Translations under genes and position numbers: made by a program | Part shown: piece after piece, positions 11,324 through 23,804 of the stretch | Layout: each line of letters begins with the position of its first letter | Position numbering within the stretch: the stretch's first letter is position 1 | DNA from: Acorus gramineus | Taxonomy: Eukaryota > Streptophyta > Magnoliopsida > Acorales > Acoraceae | Reading direction: 5' to 3' | NCBI GenBank assembly: GCA_030737835.1 | Contig: CM060849.1 | Span: 7,129,245 to 7,193,244, forward strand | DNA length: 64,000 nucleotides | The notes under the pieces: generated by a model | Databases searched by the model: none | What the model saw: only the letters and a program-made list of their open reading frames with translations | Told to the model about the DNA's origin: nothing

Positions 11324-11697
11324 GGTGAAAATGTCCTCCTCCTTAAATGGGCCGGACTTGAGGACGGTCCGGGCTTGGTTATAGTAGATCCGCGAAGAGA
11401 CGGCGATTAGGGTCCGCCGTGAAGGGATTGATGAGGTTTGTCTGGACTGAACCTGATGTAAATCAGGCTACCTACGTACCATTTTTGAGGGATCAAGCCA
11501 CACGTAGTTCCTTTTTGGCGAGAACCTCCAACAGTGAAGCCCAATCTCCATTAAAATGAGATTTTAAGCTTAGATCTAGGGTTCTCTTTTTTGGAGAAAA
11601 AGAAGAAGTCTCTACTCCCTCTCTCTCTCTATTTCCCCCCCCCCCCCCTTGTGAAGGGGAAACCCCTCTATTTATAGTGGTATGGGGTGTGCCTATT
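11316..11697 (+). repeat. Direct repeat, right copy (retroelement leader-like)
   Basis: Partner of 8142-8472. It begins inside the primer-binding-site-like motif and ends at 'gtgcctatt', after which the sequences diverge at a short CA microsatellite (11698-11711). Confidence 0.75.
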
Positions 11698-12017
11698 CAC
11701 ACACACACACATATATATTGGGTGTTTTTAAAAATATATATTTTTATATTGTAATACATTCATTACCAAATACATTATTGGGATTGAGAATCCCAATCCT
11801 GTTTTCTGGAATCATGTTCCTTACCAAACAGGTTAACATAATGCATTCCTTGACCTTTCTAATCAACATTATTCACTTTTTATTCATAATCTATCCATAG
11901 AAAACAAGAATTTTATTTTCATGTTCCAAAAAAAACAATTAAAACAAAATCAGACAAAAAATAATTTATTTTACCATAGTTATTATGACCGGAATGCTAC
12001 TATTCCGGAACAGCTTT
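11698..12017. other. AT-rich spacer with CA/TA microsatellite
   Basis: Short (CA)n(TA)n tract at 11698-11718, then AT-rich sequence. The stretch 'gggattgagaatcccaatcc' (about 11780-11799) is a short palindrome, and the spacer resembles decayed MITE sequence. No gene seen. Confidence 0.35.
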
Positions 12018-12469
12018 GCCCCTGTTTGTTTTGGGAATAAACCCAAGAATAAAGTGGTATTGACTGGAATACGGGTTTTAACCTGTTTGGAAAGCTAGAA
12101 TATCCTGCATAAGAAATTCTTCGATAAGCTGGCATAACCCTGGATAGCCATTCCAAGCTGATGGTAGATTCAAATTATTCCAGGTTATTCCACCCAAAGA
12201 ATATGTGGGCTCACTATCAAATCAATTGTCATTACCTCTAATAAATCATCTATCAAATCAATTATCATTATTTTTTCACCTTTTACAAATCTTTATCCAT
12301 ACTTTATTCACATTTTACTTAAACAACAAAAAAATTATTCTTATGTTTACCAATGAGAATAATTCAAAACACAACTAAACACAAAATCACTTTATCCTTA
12401 TTTATATTCACTTATGCCGGAATAACTGTATATTCAAGAATAAGTCTTATTCTGTATCCAAACGAGAGC
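12018..12469. mobile_element. MITE upstream of FRS gene 1
   Basis: Terminal inverted repeats: gcccctgtttg at the left and caaacgagagc at the right, with further 'gaataa'/'ttattc' symmetry inside. It is 452 bp and AT-rich, with no coding. Fragments of the same family appear in reverse orientation at about 24190-24320 and 38570-38780. A clear target duplication is not visible. It ends about 150 bp upstream of the probable FRS 5' leader. Confidence 0.55.
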
Positions 12470-13024
12470 ATTGAGTTTTGCTTTATATTCCAAAGATTTA
12501 GCACGTGAGTGTCACGTGAGGTCCTACGACTCGAAAAGCCCCAACCTTTTCAGTGAACATCTCATCCCAAAAAAATTAAAAATTGGTCGGTCTCATATTG
12601 GAACTTTGAAGCTCGAAAGACCACAGGTGGGATTCTTGTTTCTTCAATTATCTCACTCTCTCTCACATCCCTCGATTCATTATAAGGGGTTCTCGACTTT
12701 ATCAGTTATCACGTCCGCCTCTTCTACAGCTTCTCTCTCCTACCTTTTTTAGGGTTTCTGAGGATTCTCCCAAACCTACCTTCCATTGATCCCTCGGGAT
12801 CACTTCATGTTCTTGTTTGGGTTGTTTGAAATACTGGGTTTTCATTTTTTTTTCAATTGAATGATTAGTTGTTGCGCTTCAATTTTGATCATTCATTGAA
12901 AAAATTGCAATCTTACATAATAGTATCCAATATGTATGTTGATATGTTGCAAATATGTTATCTTTAAAAACAAAAGTGAAAACTTTACTTATTTGGGTCC
13001 CATTTTGTTTAGTTTTTAGAATCA
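12470..13024 (+). promoter_or_regulatory. Promoter, 5' leader and probable 5'UTR intron of FRS gene 1
   Basis: A CT-rich leader-like stretch runs at about 12645-12765 (ctcactctctctcac; cttctctctcctacc). Just upstream of the start codon is a T-rich acceptor ending in AG at 13018-13019, so the leader is probably spliced, as in FRS gene 2. The donor site could not be pinned down. Transcript evidence would be needed to define the start of transcription. Confidence 0.45.
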
Positions 13025-15183
13025 ATGGATACCATGGAGGGTGTGGAATTGGAAGTTGTCGTACCTGCAATGGGGGGACCCGAGAACCCCGACCTGTTCC
13101 ATCCGCAAGCGGAGGAGGAGCTACCCGTTGAACCGTCTGACCAACCGGTTATGGACGGTCAGGATTTGGCCCTGCCCGTAGAGGGGGAGACGATGGCAAA
13201 GCTCGAGTCGCTGGAACCGTGTGTCGGCATGGAGTTTGACTCGCCTGAATCAGCCCGCGCGTTTTATGAGGCGTACGCGGAGCGCCTTGGGTTCCTTGTC
13301 CGGTCGAAAGGGTCGAATACCTCAAGGCTCGATGACACGATCATCATGCGAAAGTATGTTTGCTCGAAAGAAGGGTACCCCACGAAGAAGGACGAGACGG
13401 GCACCAAGAAGAAGCGGAACCGCGCATCTTCGAGGGAGGGGTGCAAGGCGATGTTCCAAGTGAACCGGAGGGGGGAGGGGAAATGGCTCGTCACCAAGTT
13501 TGCTCCGGAGCACAACCATCCGTTGGGCGTGTCGGTTAGAGTGAAAAAAGTGAAACCCACAAAGGCTTCGCCCCTCCCCGAGGAGTTGGCATTGCTCGAG
13601 GGGACGAAAGGGAGGCTTAGCGATCACAACTGCGGTGATAAGAATTGCCGGAACTATAGCATTAGACAAGATATATTCGGAGTGGTCGGCGGGGAGGCGC
13701 AGAGTCTCTTGGAGTATTTCAAGAGGAAGCAAGTGAAGAATCCCGCCTTTTTTTATGCGATTCAAGTCGATAGTTTTAATTATGTGACGAATATATTTTG
13801 GGCTGATGCAAGGGCGAGGACGGCGTACGAGTACTTTGGGGATTCCATTTGGCTTGACACGTCGTATAGGAAGAATAAGCAGATGCTCCCGTTTGCGGTT
13901 TTTACCGGTGTGAATCACCATTTGCAACCGGTTGTTTTTGGTTGCGCGATTCTTGTGGATGACTCTGCAGCTTCATTTGTTTGGTTGTTTGAGACATGGC
14001 TTACTGCAATGAGAGGACATCATCCAATTTCGTTGGTTACTGACAAAGATGAGGCCATTGAAATGGCGGTCTCTGAGGTTTTACCAAAGACTCGCCACCG
14101 GTTTTGCAAGTGGAGCATCTTGAGTGAGTGCAAAGAAAGTTGTAATGGGGAGTTGAAGAAATGCATTGATGAGTCTGAAACTATTGAAGAATTTGAGTCC
14201 GATTGGATGTCGATCATTAATAAATATGATTTGAAGGATAACACATGGCTTCAGTTGTTATATAAAATTCGTGAACGTTGGGTCGCTGTATACTTCAAGG
14301 ATACATTTTTTGCTGAAATGTCTCCTGATCAGAGATCTGAGAGTATGAGCAAGTTCTTTGAGAGACATTTTAATATAAAGACCACTTTGCGTGAATTTGT
14401 TATGCAATTTGATCAAACTATGGTGAGTCAGTACGAGAAGGAGGTCCAAGCGGACTTTGTTACTATGTATAGTAAACCGAATTTCAAGTCTTTGTCATCT
14501 ATGGTGAGGGAGGTGGCAGATGTGTACACAAGGACGATATTTGATATATTTCAGGAAGAGTTTGTGAAATCCAACAGTTGTTCTTTGAATAAAATTGAGG
14601 ATGGGACGATAAGTAAGTATCGGGTGGTGAATGGTGAGGATGATTCGAAGATCTTCACCGTCACTTTTCATGATTCTGAAAAGAGAGTGAGCTGTAGCTG
14701 CTGCAAGTTTGAGTTTTCGGGTGTTCTTTGCAGACATGTGTTGAAGGTATTCTCCGAAGTTGGCATCCAAACGCTCCCAAAAGAGTATATATTGAAGCGT
14801 TGGACTATGAGCGCTAAAAGTCCAGTTTTGACTTATGATCAAGGAATCGATCTACAAAGCAGTCGACAAAAAGCCGTGGCTTTGTGCTGCAATGATCTCT
14901 GCCGCGATGTGATAAAATATGCTGAAGAAGGGGCAACATCGGCTGTCATGTACAAAATTGCAAAAGAAGCGTTGCAGAAAGCTTTTGCTGAAGTGATCGC
15001 TGCCAAAAAAGATGTCCGCTTGGTGGAACCAAGTAAGCATATTACCATTAAAGTTTTGGTACTGATTCATTGGTTTGTTATCTCTTGATTGTTCATTGTC
15101 ATCTTACACAGATTGGGTGATTTATTGTTTTATATTCTTTTTGGACAGGTCTGTTGCATGCAAGTGACTCGTTTTGTTCGTGA
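13025..15183 (+). CDS. FAR1-RELATED SEQUENCE family protein (FRS gene 1)
   Basis: Transposase-derived nuclear transcription factor of the FAR1/FHY3 family. Proposed CDS is 13025-15032 joined to 15149-15183, giving 680 aa. The donor is aa|GTAAGC at 15033 and the acceptor is gacAG at 15148, in phase 1. Reading through instead gives a 687-aa form ending at 15088. Domains: FAR1 DNA-binding domain at about 68-168, with zinc ligands C113, C140, H163 and H165; MULE transposase-like domain at about 225-400, with LDT (D278) and TDKD (D340); SWIM zinc finger at 555-571 (CSCC...CRH). The canonical W-H-I after the second catalytic region is W-S-I here. The N-terminal 60 residues are acidic. The 5' part is GC-rich and the 3' part AT-rich. 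It lacks a ~12-residue segment present in FRS gene 2. Subgroup within the family not assigned. Confidence 0.9.
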
Positions 15184-16326
15184 CAAAAATACTTAGCAAA
15201 GAGAGGTGTTTTCAGTGGATCTCTCTTATTTATTAGACACATGACAAACACATTGGGAGTCTCTTGAGGAAATCAATTCAGAGGTATAGTGGTGAATTTT
15301 GCATGCACCTTCATTTTTTATTACGATATATGTCTGTTAGTCTGATTATGACTTGTTGTTTATCTTATGTTTATTTCTTTTTTATATATAAGAATTGAAT
15401 ACAATCATTTTCAGGCTATTATGTGCTTCATGATCTTTTACATGAGTGAAATATACTGATCAAAGATGCGATTTGGAATGATATATGCATAATAGAATTA
15501 TATTTGTGAACTATAAGAACCATGATTCTGATTACTCTTGATGGATGGGCTTGGAGTGTCGACTTTCTATGATGACCATGTATGCTTTTTCAATTCAGAG
15601 GTACAGTGGTGAATTTTGCATGCACCTTCATTTTTTATTATGATATATCTGTTAGTCTGATTATGACTTGTTGTTTATGTTTATTTCTTATTTTTTTAAA
15701 AGCAATTGAATACAATCATTTTCAGGCTATATTATGTGCTTCATGATCTTTTACATGAGTGAAATATACTGATCAAAGATGCGATTTGGAATGATATATG
15801 CATAATGTATAAACATCAAGAATGCCTATTAGATGAGCAATTGCAGTGATATTTCTCATATTATTTTCTAATGCAACGCAAAATTTGAAATGCACAGATC
15901 TAAGCCATGTCCTCTAGATGAAAAGCCGCTATCGTCATTCTACCTTGAAGAATGGATTAATGTTAAGCTGAGGACTATAATAACATGATAAAATGTTATT
16001 TTGTAACTCTACTACTCTATTAGATTACTTCTTGTTCAAAATAGAATTATATTTGTGAACTATATAACCATGATTCTGATTACTCTTGATGGATGGACAT
16101 GGAGTGTCGACTTTCCATGATGGCCATGTATGCTTTTGCATTATTCATACGTTAGTTTCTATTTTTTTATATCCATCTCATGCATATTTACTTGTATTGA
16201 ATTTCTAATTCTCTATCCATTTTTTTCTCAACGTGCTCTATAACATTAAATAACTTATGCACTAGGACTTGTATTTTTACATTTGCAGTTAACGCAATTA
16301 AGCATCGTCTGGGTGTAAGCATGCGC
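15184..16326 (+). repeat. Downstream region with ~318-bp tandem duplication
   Basis: The segment starting 'caattcagaggta' occurs at 15273 and 15591, a period of 318 bp, at high identity. The second copy is split. Its last ~105 bp ('aatagaattatatttgtg' onward) appear at about 16040-16148, after ~230 bp of unrelated sequence (about 15806-16038). The region probably contains the 3'UTR of FRS gene 1. No coding potential. Confidence 0.8.
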
Positions 16327-16834
16327 TAGGACTTGCCCAAGCCCAACCCGCAAGATATACTCAACCTTGAATCTGATGACTTACCTCTAACTCAACCTGA
16401 TCTTCAACTCTCTGGTTCAAATTGGGTTTAGGTTGGGCACGAGTTAGCACTAAATGAATAATTCAACAACAAAATGATAAAGTCTGTATACTTATATTGT
16501 TAATTAAAAGATAAAAATGTAAAATTATGAAAGTCATAAACTTTCCCACTCAAAAGACTATTTTGTTATATTGTTGTTGGGATAAGACCAAAGTGTGAAG
16601 TTTTGTATTCTAATATGAAGAACATGTGAATATCATTAATGCATTTGTCTTGATCAACCCACCCCTCCAAATCATATTGGGCTCAACATAACCCGATCCT
16701 TCAAACCTGAACCCAAATTGAGTTTGGGGTTTCTTGGGTTTGAGTTAGGTTCAACCTTGACAGTTGAAAAACTTCAATCCGAACATGCCCAAAAGTCAAG
16801 TCAGGTTGGGTTCAACCCACCCAAATTGCACCTA
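16327..16834. mobile_element. Decayed hAT-like element
   Basis: The subterminal regions are rich in 'cccaaccc'/'gggttggg' and the ends are tagg (16327) and ccta (16834), much like the better preserved element at 37725-38205. The inverted repeats are only partly complementary, and the 8-bp flanks (gcatgcgc and gtcatcgc) match at 4 positions. It is an old copy if the assignment is right. No transposase. Confidence 0.4.
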
Positions 16835-18660
16835 GTCATCGCTTCTAGACAACTATCCAGATGACACTGATGATGGACTTGCTTTGTGATGTAACAAGGA
16901 AAAAAAGCTACAGATCTGGCCATATTCTCGTAGATGATTTGAAGAGATTCAGAGCTTATAGTGATCATACAATCCATATACAAAAGGAATGGTTGATCAT
17001 TAAACAAAAACGATGTTCCATCTCTGTAAACTCTCATGTTCATGTTGATGAAATCTTGATTGCTTCTGTACTTTCATTAAACTACAACTTCTCACATGTC
17101 ACAGTTTTAACTGATTGTACTGCCTTTGGTTTTTATAGGACAATTATGGATGACCATTTTGAAAATCATATCTACTACAACTTCAATGCTACATTCACAG
17201 CTCTGATTTGCTTTGAACCTTGTGGAGGGCTGTGCATGAACATATTTTCAGTTCTTGAGAGGCATCAGATTTCCAGATGGGTTGGGAAGAAACCATTTGT
17301 ATAAATACATGTTTCTGTCATTTGGCTTTAACATATTTCTTTGATCTTATGGAGGATTGGAGGAGGCTGTTTTAACTCCACTGGTGTGTTCATGTAGTGT
17401 GATTATAGTTGGTATAATCAGATGGCTGTTGTTTTACTGCATGTTATACAATTATAGTCCTTAACTTTAAACATCTTTTTTGTTATTAGTCTATGCCCAA
17501 AACGTCTATTCTTAGGGGCTAATGGTAGTTGAAATTCTTAAAATATTGATCCCCTAAATGAAAGAAATCCCAGATGGAAACCTTTTTCAACATTTTTATA
17601 ACCGGGATATGATTATCTGATTTAGAATCTCTTTAATTTTCATCATTTGATATTTTAATTCAATGATGGTGTACGGTGGCATAGCGAAGATTTTATAATA
17701 ATGGAGAAAAATATGAACTTTCATTAATGAGATTTTAAAAATAAATAAATAGATAAATAAAAACTAAAACAATAGTAATATAAATGTTAAAAATATATAT
17801 ATAAATATTCTAGATTCCCGTAAAATCACTAAATATATAAATAAACAAAAGTTCAAAACTGTGCAAAATTAAATTTTCAATAATTGCAAACAAATTTTTT
17901 AGTAACATCTAAATTTTTAAATTTTAAACACACTCAAAATATCTAATTCGTTATTTCATAAATTTTAATAAAAAAAAATCATTCAAATCAAAATGAAAAA
18001 AAAGAAAAAATCCTTAAATTTTGTTTATGTAATAATTTTTCTTGTGAAATATAGAAAAAAAACAATAGAAATCAAAATAAATATTAAAATTAAAAAAATA
18101 TAACATCTTCTAAACTTTATTTGAGAGGAGAAATGACATGTTTATATAGTATTCAGTCGTGTCTTCAATACTATAAGAGCCGGACACTATCTTGATTCAA
18201 TAGATGAAATATATAGATTGACAAAATAAAAATATGATTTTTAAATTTTTTTTATTTTGTAAAGATGGAGTGAGAGAGGAGATCGGGAAAATATGTTCTT
18301 GGTGCAAATAAAGTTTTATTGTAGACGTTTCACCAAACATTTTATATACAAGTTCCAAACTTTAAAATACTTACAAATCGAACAAGCATTTTATCTGGAA
18401 ACTAATAACAAAAAATGTGTTTGAAATAGGGGACTTAAAAGGCAATATGAAGAAAGGAGGAATCTATAATTAAATATCATAGTTTACAAGGACTTACAAA
18501 TAAAAATTCTAAGGGTAGTTTTGGTATTTTTAAAAAATTTAATTTAACAAACTAACTTTAAAAGTAATATTCTGATAGAAGTTTGACGCATTGACTAAAA
18601 CCGAAAAAGGCCTTAGAAGTTGGAGACATAAAATAAAATATGAAAAGGGAGGAATCAATC
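16835..18660. other. AT-rich intergenic sequence
   Basis: An open frame of 147 codons at 16861-17304 has no recognisable domain, is cysteine- and histidine-scattered, and has no paralogue in the window. I do not support it as a gene. Most of the remainder is AT-rich with A-runs. Positions 18476-18520 carry a weak earlier match to the repeat that starts at 18661. Confidence 0.4.
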
Positions 18661-18774
18661 ACTAAAAAGCATAGTTTATATGATCTAAAAGTAAAAATCT
18701 CAATTTTATTTTGCAAAAGCAAAACCATTTGACACTTGGTTCCAAACGTGGTTTTATCGTGTAATGTGTATCCT
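18661..18774 (+). repeat. Dispersed direct repeat, left copy
   Basis: About 110 bp ending 'atcgtgtaatgtgtatcc'. It matches 23975-24092 with roughly ten mismatches, including the shared stretch 'tttattttgcaaaagcaaaa'. The copies are in the same orientation, 5.3 kb apart, and enclose the FAR1-domain relic and a solo LTR. Confidence 0.7.
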
Positions 18775-19002
18775 ATGTGGGTTTATCACATAGTGTCTGA
18801 TCTTTTTATAAATCAGTTAAATTTTAGTGCATTATATTATATATAAGACAATTAAATTTTAAAATGTAATTGACTTTTTGTCTGATTTTAGTGAATCTAC
18901 AAGTACCAAAATTCCATACTGGAATTCATGTTTATATTTATTTTTGTAATTTGAATATAATGAATACAGATGATTCAGTTGCATTTTCCTTATAAGCCCA
19001 TC

Positions 19003-19245
19003 CACAAAAAGATTTGAATGATGGAGTTGAGCAGCAATGTGCAAAGGTGTTTATTCCAAGTGTTGGAATGACATTTGATTATGAAGATAATGTATATATG
19101 AATTATAATAACTTTTCTCACAGAGAAGATTTTGACATTGTAAAGATTCACGGGAAAAAAAGATGAAACTGGGGGGGGTGGAGGTTTTTATCTCTTGCAT
19201 GTTCTCAGAATGGGAAGCATGTTCCAACTGGAAAGAATGCATTAA
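19003..19245 (+). pseudogene. FAR1 DNA-binding-domain relic
   Basis: The frame around 19030-19240 reads like the beginning of a FAR1 domain: a P-x-VGMTFDYED block, a tyrosine/asparagine region where the family has F/Y-x-x-YA, then a broken K-rich stretch. After a stop and a poly-G slip near 19165-19177 comes a CSQNGKH piece where the family has VCSREG. It is not closely related to the two intact FRS genes, so it comes from another subfamily or a MULE/FAR1 transposon. No transposase or SWIM part follows. Confidence 0.6.
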
Positions 19246-19690
19246 ATGTTATGCAATTGAAAGCATATAATCTCGGTTACATTTGGAAATTCTAAGTTAC
19301 ATTTATTGAAAAGTCGGTTACATTTAGTAAAAGTCAATTACATTCTCATTTTTTTGTTAGTTACATACATAATTAGTAAGTGATTCTAGATTCATCATGA
19401 CATACACACAAAGAACATTTACCAAAAGTCAGTTACATTTCTAGAATTTGAGTGACATATAATAAAATGTAAATTACATTTGTCAAAAGCCAATTACATT
19501 ATGTCATTTTTGTCAGTTACATATAGAATTAGTGAATAGTTCCAGATACATCATGACATACACACAAAGAACATTTACCAAAAGTCACATTCAACAAAAA
19601 TTCAGCTACATTTCTGGAATTTTGTGACATATAACAAAATGTAAGTTACATTCTTCCATTTGTCCGTTATATTTTCAATGAACGCAAAAT
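19246..19690. repeat. Tandem 156-bp duplication with 'agttacatt' core
   Basis: Short words such as 'gtcagttacatt' and 'aaaagtca' recur throughout. A longer unit containing 'catcatgacatacacacaaa' occurs at 19393 and 19549, a period of 156 bp. Noncoding and AT-rich. Confidence 0.75.
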
Positions 19691-21359
19691 GCAAATATAT
19701 TATACATTGAAAGAAATTCAAATTCAATGTCTAATCCACAATCTGAAATCCACATTTCTGGCTCGACCATTCCCCTAGCCGATGCTTCCCTAAACTGAAA
19801 AACAAATTATTAGAATAACAAAAATCCACAAACAAATATTAGAATAACATCAAATACATTCAAAAAATACATTGCATCCATAACAAATACTTCTTCTGAT
19901 GATTGGAATCGAATATCATCAAATTAAAAACATAAAAAAAAATTAAAATTAAAATGATGCTTACTCCTTGTTGCCATCGTTTTTTGGTTGAATGAGAGAT
20001 TGCACACAAAAATTAGGTTACACAGCCAAAACGAAATGAGATTTAGTATTTTTCGATGTTTTTTTTTTAAGAAATGAGTTTTGGGTTTTTGAATGATTTC
20101 GTTTTTCAGTTTCATTTTTTGAAACCTAGAGCATTTGAAATTGTTTTTGGCTCACCGAAAGAGAAGGGGAAGATGAAGGAAGAAACAGAAAAAGAGGGCC
20201 ATTAAATTCATGCATTTCAAAATCCAGAGATTTAATAGAAGGACAGTTTTGTAGTTTTCATTTTTAACCCTTTTGTAAAAGTCAACTAGGTAGCCAATAA
20301 TAAGATGACACCTAATGAGGCTTATGGGTGGAGCCGAAATAGTGGAGTCTATGTAGCAAGACTCTTTGGGGATTGATTGTCAAAATAGAATAATAGGAAT
20401 TTTTCATTTACCACCTCATGAGACATGTGAGGGGGCAATAAGTTGAGACTTAAAAAATATTATTCTTATATGATTATAACCCACTTTTTATTGTACGAAA
20501 ACAAAATCTACGCGGGCCACAGAATTATTGGTTCCCATGCAAAGTCACATCAGTCAGTCATGTCTCATTGCAAGTGTATTTTAATTTTAGTTTGCTTGAT
20601 CTCATTGGGAGCTTATTCTTCATATGAATTAAGCTTTGGAAAAGTTGGTTAGCAGCACCCCCTCTTCGTAAAGGATGTTAGTGTATATACATTGTACTAT
20701 CATAGTTTGTATTACACTATTGCGATGTATAGAAATTTATAATTTTTTAATCTTTCAAAGAAAAAAAAATTACACAAATGCATCTCAGTATATATATATT
20801 TCACTTGTTATTCCTATAATTTCTTTTACCGTCTATATCATCTTTTTAAATTTTTATGGTATATACTTGTGTAATAAATATGTAAATTTACAAAAGTTAA
20901 GTATATAACAAATAAATAAATTGTGCATTTTTTTTTATTTTTTTCATTTAGTATATATACTACTTTATGGCAGATATATCCGGCTATAAAAATACAAAAG
21001 ATATGTAATCAATTCATTTGAGTGTATGTTACACATAAACCACGTGAATGACTGATTGTCAGACCGCTTTAATCTTCAAGGTTAGTGTGGCAACATGATA
21101 AGATTTTAAGAATAATTTAGCATATGTTTAGGAGATAATTTTTTTTTATCAGTTTTGTTAATATTCACATTAGAAAGAGAATAAATTTAATTATACCATT
21201 TAGGTGGACACAAAATTTATATTTTTATTTTAAATTAAAATAATTTTTCACAATTTATTTTGATGTCATTTTCAATAAACATGATCATTTATTCTTCCCT
21301 CGTTTATCCTCACATTTATTCGTATTTACCGAGTTGTTGGGCGGACTCAACTGGAGATT
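19691..21359. other. AT-rich intergenic sequence
   Basis: No gene, RNA or clear element recognised. Short open frames (60-77 codons) at 19924-20115, 20443-20652 and 20675-20908 are AT-driven and lack domain signatures. Confidence 0.4.
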
Positions 21360-21364
21360 CTGAA

Positions 21365-23804
21365 TGTAACGCCCCCAAATCCACGGCCCCATTTTGAAGC
21401 GTGAAATCCGGGTGCGTTAACTAAATTCCTCGAATCTCAGAGTTCTATATATATATATTTTTTTTTTCATCCAGAGAACATACGAATACATCACCATAAT
21501 TATACATATATCGTCAATGCTAAAATCCGACGTAAATTCAATATACATAAAAACAACTTAATTTAGATATATCCACACTATCATACATATGGGTCCTCTA
21601 CATGCCAAAGAAATGACCAACACCTTTTACACAAGTCTAGTGCTCCGGAAATAAAATACGAGCTTCAACCTCCAACGCCTTAACGAGATCGACAACCATC
21701 AACAGCTAATCTGAAAGGTTGGGAAGAGAGGGGTGAGCTACAACACGCTCAGTGAATGGACCATCATCATCCCGTTAGTACATTTATATTCAAAATATCA
21801 ATATCGTAATATGTCTACACAGACATGTAATATATCAAGAAAATAAATATACAACAAGGCCACCAAGACATGCAATAATATATATACACACGCACACAAA
21901 TCCTATCCAATGATGCATGCAACACCACGAACACGCATGTCCGTCTTCGCAGCACCTAGCTCGCGGGGCCTTTCACAGGCATGGCCACGTAGACATAGCC
22001 ACAAAGACTTGGGTCCTACGTTCTCGGACCTGGCCACGTAGACGTACGCCCACCTAGACGTTGGCCACCAAGACTGAGCCACCTAGACGGAATGGATGCA
22101 TTGATAACCTATCATATCTTCAAACCATGAAAAGACAAAGCATGTACGATCTCAAAATACAAACCATAATGATGCATATATCAACAAAAGCATGCTCATA
22201 TTTTTATTTCGAAACTAACAGTTATATTCCGCAAAATAGATGATCCTAGCATGAATACATAATATATTCTTTTGAAACTACATATGAAACTCAAGTCCAC
22301 TCACCTCCAGTCCACGCAATATAAACGATGCACGTGCATGAACGCTACATACTCGCACGTGGATAACCTAGCATAACAATTATGAAATCAATAAATAAGA
22401 AAATCATTCAATCATGACAAACAACTGACAAACAACTTACAACAACACTCAGCCCAATAATCCCAAGAGCCCGTACCAAATAGACCTACAATCCGCAACT
22501 CACCTTAAAGGCCTAACAAAAATCCCAACTCCAAATAAATATTAAAATGTTCATATCTCACAATGATCCGATAATCAATATCCATTTATTTCATAAGGCC
22601 CACATAATCGATCAATCCTCGAATAAAATATTTAGACAAATATCTCACTATAACTCCAATGATCAAATAACTCAATCCAATCAATTTACATCCAAATAAC
22701 AAAATATCCAATTAATATTCATTGATCCCACTAAACCAAATTAATTGATTTAAGATCCAAATTGAGTCACCAAGATCAATAAAATCATCAAAACCCACAA
22801 ATCAAATTATACTCATTAAACATCCATTTGGGATCCCTTTAATCTCTAAAATTCATCAAACTTGATCATGAAGCTAAATATTTGAATTATAAGAAACTGC
22901 ACAGAAATCTTTGAAAAATCATAACTTTCTACCCGTAACTCCAAATCAGACGATTCAAAATTCGTTGGAAAGATCTTTTCGAAACCTATTTCTGTTTGTG
23001 AAATACAATTTTCCCAGAAACGACTCTATCATAGTCAAAAACACGATTTAATGATCAGGTATTCAATCCACCCGAAAATAACCCTTAAATCCCAAAACCA
23101 ATAAATCTAGTTTGATCTTAAGAAATCCTTCAAGATCCATTGAAATCTAATAAAAACATCATCTATTTAAAATCAATCAAACCCTAACCCTAACCCATCA
23201 ATATTATTTCCCAAATAATAGATTGACACAATCATCTCCTAACCAAACTAAATTGAAACACTAAACAATAAAAATCAAAAGAGAAAGATTTATCACCTTG
23301 TAGTGCTCGACGGGTAGAGTTAGGTCATCACCACCTTTCTTGTCCCATGAGAATTCTGATGCAAACCCTAACCCAAAATGTGTTATATATAAAAGGGTTT
23401 TTACCAAATTACAAAACGACCCCTCAAGTATTACGGGTTTACAACTAGGTCCTTATCCGATTTACAGACAGATCCCTATCCGATTTACAAACGGATCCCT
23501 GAAGCCTATTAAAAGATATTCTGGATTCGCAACTAGATCCCTGGGCCCAATAACTTAACACAAAATCCTAAAAACCTAATTTCCCTAACTCCGAATCTCA
23601 CCAAATTTCAACCAAAATATCTTGAGACTATAAAGATCTCCAAAAAATATAAAATAAATATTTCAACATCAATTTATAATTATCAAAATTATAAATCAAA
23701 TTAGACCCATTTGGGCCTACCGCCAAATAAAAAAAATGAAATAATTAAATTTCAATTATATATTTAAAATAAATATATAAGGCTAAAAATACAGAGACGT
23801 TACA
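21365..23804 (+). mobile_element. Solo LTR, family 2 (copy F)
   Basis: 2440 bp beginning TGTAACGCCCCCAAATCC and ending GACGTTACA, with flanks ctgaa (21360-21364) and gtgaa (23805-23809) matching at 4 of 5 bases. There is no internal coding domain, which fits an LTR left by recombination between the two LTRs of one element. It contains the conserved hairpin motif at 21728-21755 and a series of 'gccacgtagac'-like short repeats (about 21985-22085). It shares the motif and flanking 'aaaggttggga' with the inverse-oriented element at 49733-52290. The open frames at 22061-22243 and 23340-23558 are fortuitous. Confidence 0.75.
21728..21755 (+). promoter_or_regulatory. Conserved LTR hairpin motif, copy F
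   Basis: GAGGGG then TGAGC-tacaacac-GCTCA then GTGAA: a 5-bp stem with an 8-nt loop. Starts 363 bp into the LTR. Confidence 0.6.

Noticed and set aside
16861..17304. 147-codon frame downstream of FRS gene 1
   Set aside because: No recognisable domain, AT-driven composition, adjacent to a decayed transposon. Not supported as a gene.
23178..23200. Telomere-like ccctaaccctaaccc (also cctaaccctaacc near 4013)
   Set aside because: Only two or three units, inside or next to LTR sequence. Too short to be an interstitial telomere tract.
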